In this document: positions 29,750 to 39,431 of the stretch, one piece after another
How positions within the stretch are numbered: position 1 is the first letter of the stretch
Layout: each line of letters opens with the position of its first letter
Assembly: GCA_002811645.1 (NCBI GenBank)
Contig: PDIP01000005.1
Location: 181,484 to 245,483 of the forward strand
Source of the DNA: Corallochytrium limacisporum
Taxonomy: Eukaryota > Opisthokonta
Direction: 5' to 3'
Length of the DNA stretch: 64,000 nt
The notes under the pieces: model-generated
Databases searched by the model: none
The model's input: only the letters and a program-made list of their open reading frames with translations
What the model was told of the DNA's origin: nothing
Program-made: the position numbers and the translations under genes

Positions 29750-31048
29750 ATGCCTGTCCTCACTCCCAAACATTTTGCAAGGTATCTCAATGAGGCATCT
29801 CAGCTGCGCAAACCGTCTGCGATTCGTGCTCTCCAGCCCTTGCTGAGCATTCCCGGGATGATCAGCCTGGGAGGAGGAATGCCCAACTCGGATACATTTC
29901 CCATAACAGAGATGAGTTTTAAATACCGCACTGATCCAAACGGGGCAAACGGAACCGGGATTGAGGAGGTCACTATTCGTGGCAATGACATGGACGCAGC
30001 AATGCAATACAGTCCGAGCCAGGGGATGAAGGACCTTCAGAATGCACTACTCGACCTGATCAAGAAAGAGCACAACCCTCCGTCTGGGATTGTGCCAACT
30101 CTGGCCACTTGCGTCACCACCGGTAGTCAGGACGCTCTATCAAAAGCCTTTGAGAATTTGGTCGGCCCAGAGAAAGGTGTCTTTGTCGAATCACCGTGTT
30201 ACTCCGGCACTCTGGCGGCCCTGGCCCCGCTTCGTGCAGAGAAAATAGAAGTACCTGCAGACAGCGATGGCATCGATCCGGACGCTCTCAAGGCTCTGCT
30301 CAAGGGTTGGGATGCTCAAAACCCTTCGAAACCGATGCCCAATGTCCTCTATCTCATCGCCACTGGTTCAAATCCATCTGGAGGCAGCCTTACACTCGAC
30401 CGCAAGAAGAAAATTTATGCTCTTGCGCAGGAATACGACTTGCTAATCATGGAAGATGATCCGTACTACTACATGCAGTTCGCAGAGACAAGAACTCCTT
30501 CTTTTCTGTCCCTAGATGAGGACGGTCGTGTTCTCCGCTTTGGCTCCTTCTCTAAGACTATCAGTAGCGGTCTGCGCATTGGTATGGTCTGTGGTCATGA
30601 AGAGTTGGTGAACCGTGTCGAACTAACCATGCAAGCGTCTGAGCTGCACACGTCTGGAATCTCTCAAATGGTCTTGTTGTCGCTGCTCCGGGCATGGGCG
30701 AGTAAGGGTGACGGATTCGAGCGGCATATTGCTATGATCTGCGAATTCTACCGTCGGAGACGTGACGTAATGATTGCCGCATTAGAGAAGCACCTAACCG
30801 GCCACGCTACCTGGGGCATACCAAAGGCTGGAATGTTCGTGTGGATCAAACTGGATGGTATCTCGGACAGTAAGACGCTGATCGAGCAGGAGGCTCGTGA
30901 GGCCAAAGTTATTCTCATCCCTGGCCAGGTATTCATGCCGAACGGACAAACGTCGAACCACGTGCGGGCAAGCTACTCGACTGCCACCGATGAACAGATA
31001 GACACGGCTATCGGGCGACTGGCAGATATTCTGAGGAACCACCAATAG
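29750..31048 (+). CDS. Kynurenine/alpha-aminoadipate aminotransferase-like PLP enzyme
   Basis: A 432-residue fold-type I aminotransferase of the AADAT/KAT2 (ARO8-like) subgroup. It transfers the amino group of 2-aminoadipate, kynurenine or aromatic amino acids to 2-oxoglutarate using pyridoxal phosphate. Landmarks: SIPGMISLGGGMPNSDTFP (N-terminal substrate loop), MQYSPSQGMKDL, CVTTGSQDAL (phosphate clamp), ATGSNPSGGS with Asn208, IMEDDPYYYMQF with the Asp that contacts the pyridine nitrogen, and SFSKTISSGLRIG with Schiff-base Lys269. The human mitochondrial enzyme has the same motif order. A clear presequence is not visible, so the location (cytosol or mitochondrion) is open. Single exon. It converges with TAF2 (120 bp). 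Confidence 0.93.
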   Translation: MPVLTPKHFARYLNEASQLRKPSAIRALQPLLSIPGMISLGGGMPNSDTFPITEMSFKYRTDPNGANGTGIEEVTIRGNDMDAAMQYSPSQGMKDLQNALLDLIKKEHNPPSGIVPTLATCVTTGSQDALSKAFENLVGPEKGVFVESPCYSGTLAALAPLRAEKIEVPADSDGIDPDALKALLKGWDAQNPSKPMPNVLYLIATGSNPSGGSLTLDRKKKIYALAQEYDLLIMEDDPYYYMQFAETRTPSFLSLDEDGRVLRFGSFSKTISSGLRIGMVCGHEELVNRVELTMQASELHTSGISQMVLLSLLRAWASKGDGFERHIAMICEFYRRRRDVMIAALEKHLTGHATWGIPKAGMFVWIKLDGISDSKTLIEQEAREAKVILIPGQVFMPNGQTSNHVRASYSTATDEQIDTAIGRLADILRNHQ

Positions 31049-31167
31049 TAACGTCAGCTGTGATTGTCTTTGTCCCCTAATTGTTGAACTAGTGTTACAT
31101 AGATGGATACAAATTACATTCTGACTCTCTGTGAATATTGTACTATACTACTGATACTGAGGTATGC

Positions 31168-34100
31168 TCATTTCTTTCGCATTTTGAACTTTAGTTTTGG
31201 CTTCGCAGATTTCTGCTCCACACCAGACTCGGACCCGTCCGTGGCGTTGCTTTCGTCAATGCTCCGTTTTGCTGCAGCACTATCGGCCGCATTCGGAGGA
31301 GCCAATCTTTCGCTACCACTGCTCCGTGCTGAGTTCGGATGGGTCGGATCCGTTAACCGCCGTTTGGGGCCACCGATTGAAAACTTCAGCTTCGGGCGCG
31401 GTGGTGGATCCTCAGTTAGTTCAACAGCGGGAAGTTCTGCAGGTGTGGGCGCGTGTGCCGGAGACGCAGGCAGGGACGGCGGTGGACCCGAGGCGGCTGG
31501 TGCGTACACTGGGCTTGCAGGTCGGTTCGGTTCATCAGTGCCAGACACTACTGGCTCCGCAACAGATGGCACTGGTCGTGGTGTGGCCGTAGCGGTCGGT
31601 TCCACGGCTGGCAACTGTGACGTAGACTTGGACCGTCCCCGTCCAAGACTAAGCTTCAGACCACCACCACTCGATGCCGGCATTGGAACCTCACGCGGTT
31701 CATAGACAGGGGAATAGTCAGGGCCCTTTTTGCTGGCCGACTTCGATCGATCTCCGCCGCGGGCGATGCCACCACCCGCGTGCCTCCCGTCACCAGTGAA
31801 ATCCCCGCCAGAAGCCCCACCACCGGGCGGCGAGGTGCCGCTCACCTCACGGTCAGAGCCCTCAAAATCTGACTGTGGTGGGCTAATTGCCGGAGAGTAC
31901 GTCGGCGAGAACGCGCGCGGGTGGTCCGGGCTGCTCGCAGCGCTGCCTGGGAGCGAACTGATATCCGATTTCTGTGGCAATACAAGCTTCAGCGCCATTC
32001 GCGGAGCCGGTGGTGGTGCACCAGAGCTGTTCTGACCGCGGCTACCGAGGCGCAGTCGTAAGGTGCCCTTGAAACCACCGCCGGCCATGTCAGTGTCGGA
32101 GGCGCCGGAGTCGCTCATCGCGCCCTCGTAGCGTGGTGATCTGTCTCCGATATGGGATGGAGAGGCTCCTGGTAGCGCATTGCGGAACTTTGATAATGAG
32201 ATGCGCAGAGGCATGCTGGCTTGGCCCACCGCGGTGCGCTCTTCGACCTCAGTCTGAACGCGGCGGTTCAATTCACGGGCAAGAGCAAAGCACCTGCGGT
32301 CAAACCGGCATTTTTTTATGAACAGACGCCATAATAACGTCTTCAACTCCATGAGACGATCGAATGGCAGGTCCTTGACGTCCAGCAGTTCAATGAGCGC
32401 ACTGAGAGCTTCAAAGCGCATTTGTGCGTGATGGTCGCGGTACGCAATTTCAATGACAAACCGTAGGACTTTGGAGAGAAGTCCGCTGTTGCCACTTAAA
32501 CCCTTGACAAAGCGAAGGGATTCGCGCAGAGCAACCACGCGGATGTTGAAGAGATTGCCATACTGTGCATGTGAATGGAAAACTTCTGGGGAGAAGCTCA
32601 GCACACCCATGGCCATGAGACCACCGTAGGCACTGATGCTTGAGACGGTGATCATGTTGTGATAGGATGGCAGAACTTTGTCCAAATTGTGGGCATGCAC
32701 AATGGCCTCTACCGCACGGTGAACAAGTTGGTCATGCCCCGCGCCGTGCCCATTAATTCGAACGCCTCCCGCCCGCCCTGCCGTCGCGGTAGCGTCGTCC
32801 ATAGACCGGTAAGCGGCATCGTAGTACCGCATCAGGCAGCTATGAACTAAGTCGATGCAGCTGGACAGAAAGTAATTGTTCGAGTAGAAGTTCTCAGTGT
32901 TGTCCTCGTATTCCAGGATACTCAAGGCAAACTCCATGTTGGCCTGAGCAAACTTCTTGGTATCCTGGGGTGTTGCCAGCGATCCCAGGCCGCCGATGCA
33001 TGTCAACATATCCTTCTCCACGAAATATTCGGAAATGTCGTGAAAATCGTTCGGCTTGATTATACCAGACTGTGTGAAGTAGAGTTCCTTGAAGGCGTTG
33101 ATGAGGCACAGTCCGCCCTTTTCGTGCTGATAACGGTTCGTCATGTCTCTCAAGACCTCACATGCACGCACCCTCACGCGATGATAGAATCGTTTTTGTT
33201 TGATGATCTTGACTAGTCCTTCATAGACGATCTCCAGATCAAAGTTAATAAGCTCAGTGATTGCACGGCACTGTTGAATGATATCACGCTCCTCCAAAGC
33301 TTGGGCAAGCCACTGCTTCGGGGTCTGTTCCATGCTAACCTGCGAGATCCAGTGCGTGTCCGGGTCAAGGATGAGGTAATGTACAGAAGACGGCTTGTCT
33401 TGATCTGCAACGGCGCCATTGGGCACGGGCTCAGAAGGCGCACCTTGCGTACCTTCTGGCGAGTGTGGGGTCCGAGCGCCCTCTGGGCCCGGAGTACCCC
33501 CATCAGCTCCTGGGGCAGCAGAACCTGCGGTTGCAGCAGCCGCTTCAATGGCCTTTGTCTTTGCCTTGGTCCTCGAGCGTGGTGTCGCCTTCTTGTTCTT
33601 CTTCTTGTTCTTTGGGTAGTTGATCTCGAAAACGTGCTGGAAATCGGAAATAAACAAATCATCGTAGATCTCTGGACCATGCACACCGTTGACCTTAATC
33701 TTCAGCTTACCCCGATACGGCTCTGCCTTGCCGACCTGTGCAGGTGGGACGCCTCGACGGTCCTGATGAACCCGAACGGTAACAACACCTCTTCCTTCGT
33801 CAACTGCATATGAACCCGACAGACCCATCCAACCACTGGCTGCAACCCATTGCATGTGCAGAGTCTCGTTGTCACGTTTACTCAGATCAAATGTCTTTCT
33901 AAGCTTCTTGTAAAAGCTCTGGCTGTCCACGTAGAGACTGTCCAGGGACGTGAGGTAAGCCTTAAGGGCCGTGTGAAAGTTCTCCGTTCCAATGATGTGT
34001 GAAAGCATGCGCAGAACGAGGAAGGCACGGGTCTGCGAATGGCTGTACTGGCCGAGAGTTAGATGTTTGAAGTTGACTGCCTCCAGCTTTGGCTTCGCAC

Positions 34101-35607
34101 GATCCGTACACAGGGCGTTCATGTCTTGGTAAATGCGGAATGACCTCTCGTTAAACCCAAAGAGTTTAGCTTGTAGATGATCAGACACATATGACGCCAG
34201 GGCGGACACTAGCCACGCATCGCTGTCACGCGCCGGATCCAAATAGAGTCCGAAGAACTGGCGGGAGATGGCCTGACAGAGCAGTTGCCGTGTGAGGAAC
34301 ACTTGATCTATGATGCGCTCAGTGTGAAGCAACTGGGTCGAACAGACCAACAGGGATGGGTATTCAGCAATCGGAAGCTGGCTATCGTCAACAAAGACAA
34401 TCTTCAGCTGCTCGAAGGGATATGCAAAACCTAGAAACTTGGACGCTAGGTTTAGAATGTATGGCAGAAATTCCACTGTGTCCTGCAACATGCCCTCGCA
34501 GGCCGGCAGAGCAAAAGTGGTCACAAAGGGCAGGTCCGGCACCTTGTGCACCACAAATTGACCAATGGAGAATCCGATGTTTCGCGCACTCATCGGCACA
34601 TCGCACTTAAAGACTGATGTTTTGAGCTGGACACGGTTACCGGCCTTGTCCTTCATAACATGCCGTGTAGACGATTCCAGGCTGCCCGGACAGACAGCTT
34701 TCATCGCTGCGGGAATGGTCAAGTCAAATTGCCATTGGCAAACCGTATCATGGTGGTCGAAACAAGGTACGATGGCACCTGGACCGCTGGAGTTCGTCGA
34801 TATGAACATATGCTGTGGTCGTGCCGCCACGTCCTCATTCCAGGGATTCACAAATTGTATCGCGCTATCACTCTTGCGCACTTCGTAATTGACCTTGATG
34901 ACACAGCTCAGTGGGCCAGCCAGTCGGAACGGTGTCGGCAAGTCAATTACCACATGACCCAACTGCTCATTCGCGGATTTTCCTTCCAAGAGTTCGACAT
35001 ACTTTCCAATATTACCATCAACCGCATCGTAATCCTCACTACTCAACTCTGTAATGGCCGGCTGCTGCTGAAATGTGACCGGACTTCCATCCACTAGGAC
35101 ACTGAAAATCTTCATCTGCATACAATTCAGCGAAATCTTGTCTATCCGCACCGGATCAATTGCATACTTTGCCACTTCTTCATCAAACAAAATCGCTAAC
35201 TCAGTCGATCCCGAAAGCGACTGCCGGTCAAAGTTCACACTCAATTGTATCCGTTGGTGTCTTAGCCGTAGTGCAGGTCTTTCGACCTCCACGCCTTCGG
35301 AATCTGCGTCAACTTTTGCAAAATTCCGCGCCAATGTGTTCTTGAGCATAATCGGGCCTGCATGTTGCAGATTCTTTCTGTGTTCCTTCAACTGTTTCTC
35401 TCTATCGCCTGATAGTGTGCTGGGACCCTTAAATTCAGCACCTCCGCCAGATTTTAACCGAATTCGTACCCCGCCACCGCCGCTGATAGCTGCCGGGGCT
35501 GTCGGCGCTGCTAGGGCCGCAGACCCATTGCTTTGAACAGGAGCCAATTTCATGCGCAGAGGCTGTGGTGCCGCCAGCGGCGGATCTACCGCTGCTGGTT
35601 CCGACAT
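31168..35607 (-). CDS. TAF2: TFIID subunit TAF2 (inactive M1-aminopeptidase fold)
   Basis: A 1479-residue protein. After a low-complexity start (1-65), residues about 105-660 form the M1-peptidase-like region (LRLRHQRIQLSVNFDRQSLSG, ISTNSSGPGAIVPCFDHHD, SARNIGFSIGQF, FLGFAYPFEQLKIVFVDD). The zinc motif HEXXH is absent: the equivalent position reads CQAIS (444-448), followed by RQFFG. This is as expected for TAF2, which recognises the Initiator element rather than cutting peptides. A basic/Pro-rich linker (666-735: KNKKKNKKATPRSRTKAK) interrupts before a HEAT-like region (about 740-1170). The last ~290 residues are Ser/Pro/Gly-rich and end in a basic patch (KPKLKFKMRKK). This tail also occurs in animal TAF2. 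Single exon. Confidence 0.94.
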   Translation of the reverse strand: MSEPAAVDPPLAAPQPLRMKLAPVQSNGSAALAAPTAPAAISGGGGVRIRLKSGGGAEFKGPSTLSGDREKQLKEHRKNLQHAGPIMLKNTLARNFAKVDADSEGVEVERPALRLRHQRIQLSVNFDRQSLSGSTELAILFDEEVAKYAIDPVRIDKISLNCMQMKIFSVLVDGSPVTFQQQPAITELSSEDYDAVDGNIGKYVELLEGKSANEQLGHVVIDLPTPFRLAGPLSCVIKVNYEVRKSDSAIQFVNPWNEDVAARPQHMFISTNSSGPGAIVPCFDHHDTVCQWQFDLTIPAAMKAVCPGSLESSTRHVMKDKAGNRVQLKTSVFKCDVPMSARNIGFSIGQFVVHKVPDLPFVTTFALPACEGMLQDTVEFLPYILNLASKFLGFAYPFEQLKIVFVDDSQLPIAEYPSLLVCSTQLLHTERIIDQVFLTRQLLCQAISRQFFGLYLDPARDSDAWLVSALASYVSDHLQAKLFGFNERSFRIYQDMNALCTDRAKPKLEAVNFKHLTLGQYSHSQTRAFLVLRMLSHIIGTENFHTALKAYLTSLDSLYVDSQSFYKKLRKTFDLSKRDNETLHMQWVAASGWMGLSGSYAVDEGRGVVTVRVHQDRRGVPPAQVGKAEPYRGKLKIKVNGVHGPEIYDDLFISDFQHVFEINYPKNKKKNKKATPRSRTKAKTKAIEAAAATAGSAAPGADGGTPGPEGARTPHSPEGTQGAPSEPVPNGAVADQDKPSSVHYLILDPDTHWISQVSMEQTPKQWLAQALEERDIIQQCRAITELINFDLEIVYEGLVKIIKQKRFYHRVRVRACEVLRDMTNRYQHEKGGLCLINAFKELYFTQSGIIKPNDFHDISEYFVEKDMLTCIGGLGSLATPQDTKKFAQANMEFALSILEYEDNTENFYSNNYFLSSCIDLVHSCLMRYYDAAYRSMDDATATAGRAGGVRINGHGAGHDQLVHRAVEAIVHAHNLDKVLPSYHNMITVSSISAYGGLMAMGVLSFSPEVFHSHAQYGNLFNIRVVALRESLRFVKGLSGNSGLLSKVLRFVIEIAYRDHHAQMRFEALSALIELLDVKDLPFDRLMELKTLLWRLFIKKCRFDRRCFALARELNRRVQTEVEERTAVGQASMPLRISLSKFRNALPGASPSHIGDRSPRYEGAMSDSGASDTDMAGGGFKGTLRLRLGSRGQNSSGAPPPAPRMALKLVLPQKSDISSLPGSAASSPDHPRAFSPTYSPAISPPQSDFEGSDREVSGTSPPGGGASGGDFTGDGRHAGGGIARGGDRSKSASKKGPDYSPVYEPREVPMPASSGGGLKLSLGRGRSKSTSQLPAVEPTATATPRPVPSVAEPVVSGTDEPNRPASPVYAPAASGPPPSLPASPAHAPTPAELPAVELTEDPPPRPKLKFSIGGPKRRLTDPTHPNSARSSGSERLAPPNAADSAAAKRSIDESNATDGSESGVEQKSAKPKLKFKMRKK

Positions 35608-36445
35608 TTCTTTACTTGATATGTTGCCAGGTGTCTGTGCACGCCATCTCTCGTTTCACAGTCTGCCTTTCCCGAGTGACATCATTGTCTCTGCTTCACA
35701 GAGAGTATAGCAGGCAGATTCCTGCGCTTCACTTATCGCTCAATTGCCATCTGTGCCGAGAGCACCTCAAGTTCAATGTTTTGATCTCTTATATAACTAG
35801 TCACGAAAATAGTCCGCCAGGCTGGCTCTTCCTCACCGCAGAGGGGAAGGTAGTGCACCGCGCGCACAATACACCCTCCGGGGGGCCTAATTTCCCCAAA
35901 ATGTGTATACGGCGAGTATGAACAATGCTTGGGCAGGTGGAAAATTGAAGGGACAAGGACGTTTGCCATATTCTTTTTTGGTTGAAGGAAGTTCCCCCTA
36001 GCGAAACGCGCGGTTCGGCAGAGCATTGCACACTGTTCCGGGTGGGGCTGGCCTTTGTATCGCGAGGGAAGTTTCATCGAAAAAGTTCGGCGGTGCAGTC
36101 TCGATACCCCGTCGCAGGGAGGGGGGTGGCGGCCACACACTTTTTGGGTGCGCTTCATAGAAATTCTTGAACCTTTGCCTTCGGTTCCAGAGACATGAAA
36201 GGAGGAAGCGAGAGAGGTGGTACGGAGATCGGGCATGTGGACTATCGTGACAGGTGAAACTTGTGTAGAACAAGGGGATACATAGAACTCAGCTATTTGA
36301 ATAGTATCTGCCCATATCCACCATGTTTACACAATGTGTAATGGAGATGGAATTGCTATCACCGACTTCCATAAAGACGCTTCGCCTAGCCATTTTCTTT
36401 GGGAAGTTTTAATGAAGGAAAGAAATAGCATTTCTACATCATAAA
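35608..36445. promoter_or_regulatory. Divergent intergenic region, TAF2 / SUZ-domain gene
   Basis: An 838-bp spacer with no recognisable gene. Short frames on the minus strand (up to 167 codons, 35733-36236) lack protein character. Confidence 0.35.
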
Positions 36446-36847
36446 ATGGGTGATGCATGGGACAGTTGGGAAGACGCTGCAGACGCAGGTGCGTTGACGC
36501 CAGAACCTCCGAAGAAAGTAAAGCCAAATGAATGGAATTTTGGTGGAAGCGTGGGCGACGCCCCAGCAAACACAATTATTAAGGCAGACGAGAAGCCCAA
36601 AATGAAGATTCTCAAGCGAAATGTCAAGCAGAACTCATCGGAAACAGATCAAGAACTAGAACGGGCTGCGAAGGACCATGCCAAGAGCTTAAAGCAAAGG
36701 GAAAAGGACTATGCTGCAGCACGGGCTCGAATCTTTGGATCCGGCACACCGTCCCCAGAACCAGGATCAGAGGGACGGTCACCCGACGAGAAACCCATTG
36801 AGTTTCGGCCAAAAAAGATTCAACAGCGTCCCAAAAACAAAAGCTAG
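36446..36847 (+). CDS. SUZ-domain protein, SZRD1-like
   Basis: A 133-residue charged protein. The N-terminus MGDAWDSWEDAADAG matches the start of animal SZRD1 (ESWEEAADSG). The SUZ domain lies around KMKILKRNVK (52-61) to SLKQREKDYAAARARIFGS (about 81-100): a basic phosphate-binding patch followed by a helix with the QREKxYxxARxRIFG signature. A short SUZ-C-like tail rich in Lys/Gln/Pro follows. SUZ domains bind RNA. SZRD1's cellular job is poorly known. The ATG at 36446 is the first in frame. Single exon. It converges with the histidine kinase (227 bp). Confidence 0.8.
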   Translation: MGDAWDSWEDAADAGALTPEPPKKVKPNEWNFGGSVGDAPANTIIKADEKPKMKILKRNVKQNSSETDQELERAAKDHAKSLKQREKDYAAARARIFGSGTPSPEPGSEGRSPDEKPIEFRPKKIQQRPKNKS

Positions 36848-37073
36848 GTCAGTAAGTCGTGAAACGAGATATCTGTTCAGTAATGAAGTGCACCCAACGG
36901 ATGCAATGAAAAGAAATTTAATGAAATGAAATGTAACATACACTGTTTACCATACGCTCTCGTCGGAGGCGGTCATGATTGTTCGTGTGATTATTGATTC
37001 AAAGAGCGATGAGAGGGGATTGTGAGAATTTGTCATGTTCTGGGCGCATCTAGTGCTTTCTCGTCTCATCATA

Positions 37074-39431
37074 CTATGACCTCTGGCCCAGGAGAATTGG
37101 GTTGTTATGTGGCATGCGCGCGGAGCTCTGCAGGCTGCTCGGCTGGAACCGGGAGGTGTCTAATGCATCTTCCACGCGCTTATTCGTCAAGGCACTCATG
37201 ATGTTGTGAAGCTGGTTGATGCCTAATGGCTTGCGCACGTATGCGGTGGCGCCTGCATTGGCACAGCGCTGCTCGATACCTGCAGTAATGTCGGCGGACA
37301 CCGCAATAATTGTTGGGGGACGCCGACCTGTTTCTGTACACTCGCTGATAATATTCCTTGTGGCTGCCAGACCATCCATCAAAGGCATCATAATATCCAT
37401 AAAGATGATATCGTAATCATGCACTCGGCTCATTTCAAAGGCCTCTAGGCCATTTGTGGCTGAGTCAATGCTCTGGTAGCCAATCTGGCGGAGCAAGCGG
37501 TGCAACAGGGTGACATTGATGCGGTTGTCATCAACCACTAGGATGTTGGACTGGGAAATTTTGCTTACATTCTCTTCCTCGCTTAAGGGGTCATCCTCGG
37601 CGCTAGAGAAGGAGTCTACGGAACTGCCGATCATGCTCAGAGAAGATGAGGTCACAGCCTGCGTGCTACCATCCAGAGCTCGGCGGACCTCGTCAGGGCC
37701 GACTGGTAAGTTCACGTAGAAGGCTGAACCTTCACCGAGCTCACTCTCTGCGGTGATCGAGCCCCCGAGAGCATCTATTGAGCTTCGGCACAAGGCCAGC
37801 CCCATGCCAAGACCACCCTGAGCACGGGTGATGCTCATGTCAGCCTGGTGCAGAGGACTGAAGCAAGTCTTCAACGCACTCTCATCCATGCCTACTCCGC
37901 AGTCAACGACTTCAATGGCAACAGTGCCGCTGCCGGCCTTGCTGGTGTTAGCGTCTCGCTCGTATTTGAGAGTTACTCGGATCTCACTGTGCTCCGGGCT
38001 GAACTTGATAGAGTTCTCAAGGAGCTCCATAATAACATATCGGATCTTGCGAGCGTCGCTGAACAGGAACTGGTTACCATGAAGTTCGTTGGCACACACG
38101 ATGGAAATATTCTTTGATTCGGCACTCTGCTTGTGTGCTTTGATGATGTCATCGGCGAGATCTGAGAGGTTAAACCATCCACGCGCAATGTAAGCCTTTC
38201 CATTCTCCAGCTCAAGGTAGTCGAAGAAGGAATCGACAGTTCGCAACATTTCCGAGCTGCATTCGTCCATGATACCTAGACTTTCTGAGATTTCACCGCC
38301 GGTGCTATGTGATGATGTGCGTTTGATCAAATCCAAAGACTGGCTCAAGCGTCCTAGTGGCGTCCGCAGCTCGTGACTGAGCACGCTCATCAAGATGCCC
38401 TTGGTCTCGCAGAAAGTTTGTGCGGTCTGGATGAGATTGGTCAACTGTTCCCGGGTCTTTTCGTGTGCCGGAGTACCACAAATTTGAATGTTTAGAATCT
38501 CCGTACCGCTAAGTTTGACCCTCGTCGATTTCAAATCGCAACGGCGGAAGAAGCCATCACCGCACCGGATCTTCATGGTGAGAGAAACTGTGTTACCGTC
38601 TTCGGGAGTTGGCAGCAATTGTTCCCATTCGGGGGCAAATATATGCACCGGCACTTTTTCCAATTGGGCAGTGCTCCGGTATCCCAAGATCTTGGCTGCC
38701 GCGGGGTCTATGGATGCCATGAGTGGGCCTTCTTTAGTGAGCTCCACAGTGAGGAAGGCAGAGACACTGTCCTCCAATTCTGTGACGAGATCAGAAAATT
38801 CCTCGAGTTTTATATCCGAGATGGACTGGCGCTGTGCTGATGAGGCTCTCTTGACCAGGGTTGGCGAATTAGCCTCCGAGCCCGATAGTCTCAAGTTCTG
38901 CATGTGGCTATTTCTCGTTGAGGATATAGACTCCAGTTTCTCCCCTACTGAGGTCAGAACGTCCATAGCAGCACACTCCTGATCATCAGTGAATGCTTTC
39001 CTGTCCGTCCGTGCAATAAAGTACATCGCCTCCGCCTCTAAAGTCGCCATGTTCATCAATGGGAGGACCAAGAAGTGACCGTGTCCTTCAGTGGCAAAAT
39101 GTGCCCGAATTTGTTCCGCCAGTAGCTCTGGTGAAGCTGAATCCGTATGTCTCAAGGCTTCCAACACCGGAATATTGTTGTGCCAAAATCCCGAAGTATC
39201 ATCGTCCGCATTGTAAGTCCCAGCGAGGATGTGTCCGTCACCTTGAAAATTAACAAAGAAGGCGGACACATGGTGCTTAAGGCGCCGTTCCAGACGGCGC
39301 AGGCTGTTGAATAGAAATCTTCCTGTGTTTTCATCGTACTTCGACACACGCAAGAGGTTCGAGGATCCAGAACCGCGGTTAGTTGGGGATCCATCCCGCC
39401 TACTTGTAGCAGTGCTGCCCCTCTGACCCAT
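37074..39431 (-). CDS. Cytoplasmic hybrid histidine kinase with receiver domain
   Basis: A 785-residue two-component protein with no membrane segment. A GAF-like sensory region lies at about 30-170 and a PAS-like region at about 208-320. The HisKA phosphoacceptor motif is SHELRTPLG with His353. In the HATPase: N-box ELLENS (Asn473), G1 DCGVGM (510-515) and G2 GGLGMGL (539-545). A Ser-rich linker (about 585-625) leads to a receiver domain with ILVVDDN, phospho-acceptor Asp679 in FMDIMMP, and Lys734 in YVRKPL. All catalytic residues are present, so autophosphorylation and His-to-Asp transfer should work. An HPt partner is needed but is not in this window. Such kinases are absent from animals but occur in fungi, amoebae and some unicellular holozoans. 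Single exon. Confidence 0.95.
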   Translation of the reverse strand: MGQRGSTATSRRDGSPTNRGSGSSNLLRVSKYDENTGRFLFNSLRRLERRLKHHVSAFFVNFQGDGHILAGTYNADDDTSGFWHNNIPVLEALRHTDSASPELLAEQIRAHFATEGHGHFLVLPLMNMATLEAEAMYFIARTDRKAFTDDQECAAMDVLTSVGEKLESISSTRNSHMQNLRLSGSEANSPTLVKRASSAQRQSISDIKLEEFSDLVTELEDSVSAFLTVELTKEGPLMASIDPAAAKILGYRSTAQLEKVPVHIFAPEWEQLLPTPEDGNTVSLTMKIRCGDGFFRRCDLKSTRVKLSGTEILNIQICGTPAHEKTREQLTNLIQTAQTFCETKGILMSVLSHELRTPLGRLSQSLDLIKRTSSHSTGGEISESLGIMDECSSEMLRTVDSFFDYLELENGKAYIARGWFNLSDLADDIIKAHKQSAESKNISIVCANELHGNQFLFSDARKIRYVIMELLENSIKFSPEHSEIRVTLKYERDANTSKAGSGTVAIEVVDCGVGMDESALKTCFSPLHQADMSITRAQGGLGMGLALCRSSIDALGGSITAESELGEGSAFYVNLPVGPDEVRRALDGSTQAVTSSSLSMIGSSVDSFSSAEDDPLSEEENVSKISQSNILVVDDNRINVTLLHRLLRQIGYQSIDSATNGLEAFEMSRVHDYDIIFMDIMMPLMDGLAATRNIISECTETGRRPPTIIAVSADITAGIEQRCANAGATAYVRKPLGINQLHNIMSALTNKRVEDALDTSRFQPSSLQSSARMPHNNPILLGQRS

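Noticed and set aside
31103-31705. 200-codon frame antisense to the TAF2 tail
   Set aside because: Gly/Ser-rich translation mirrors the low-complexity TAF2 C-terminus.
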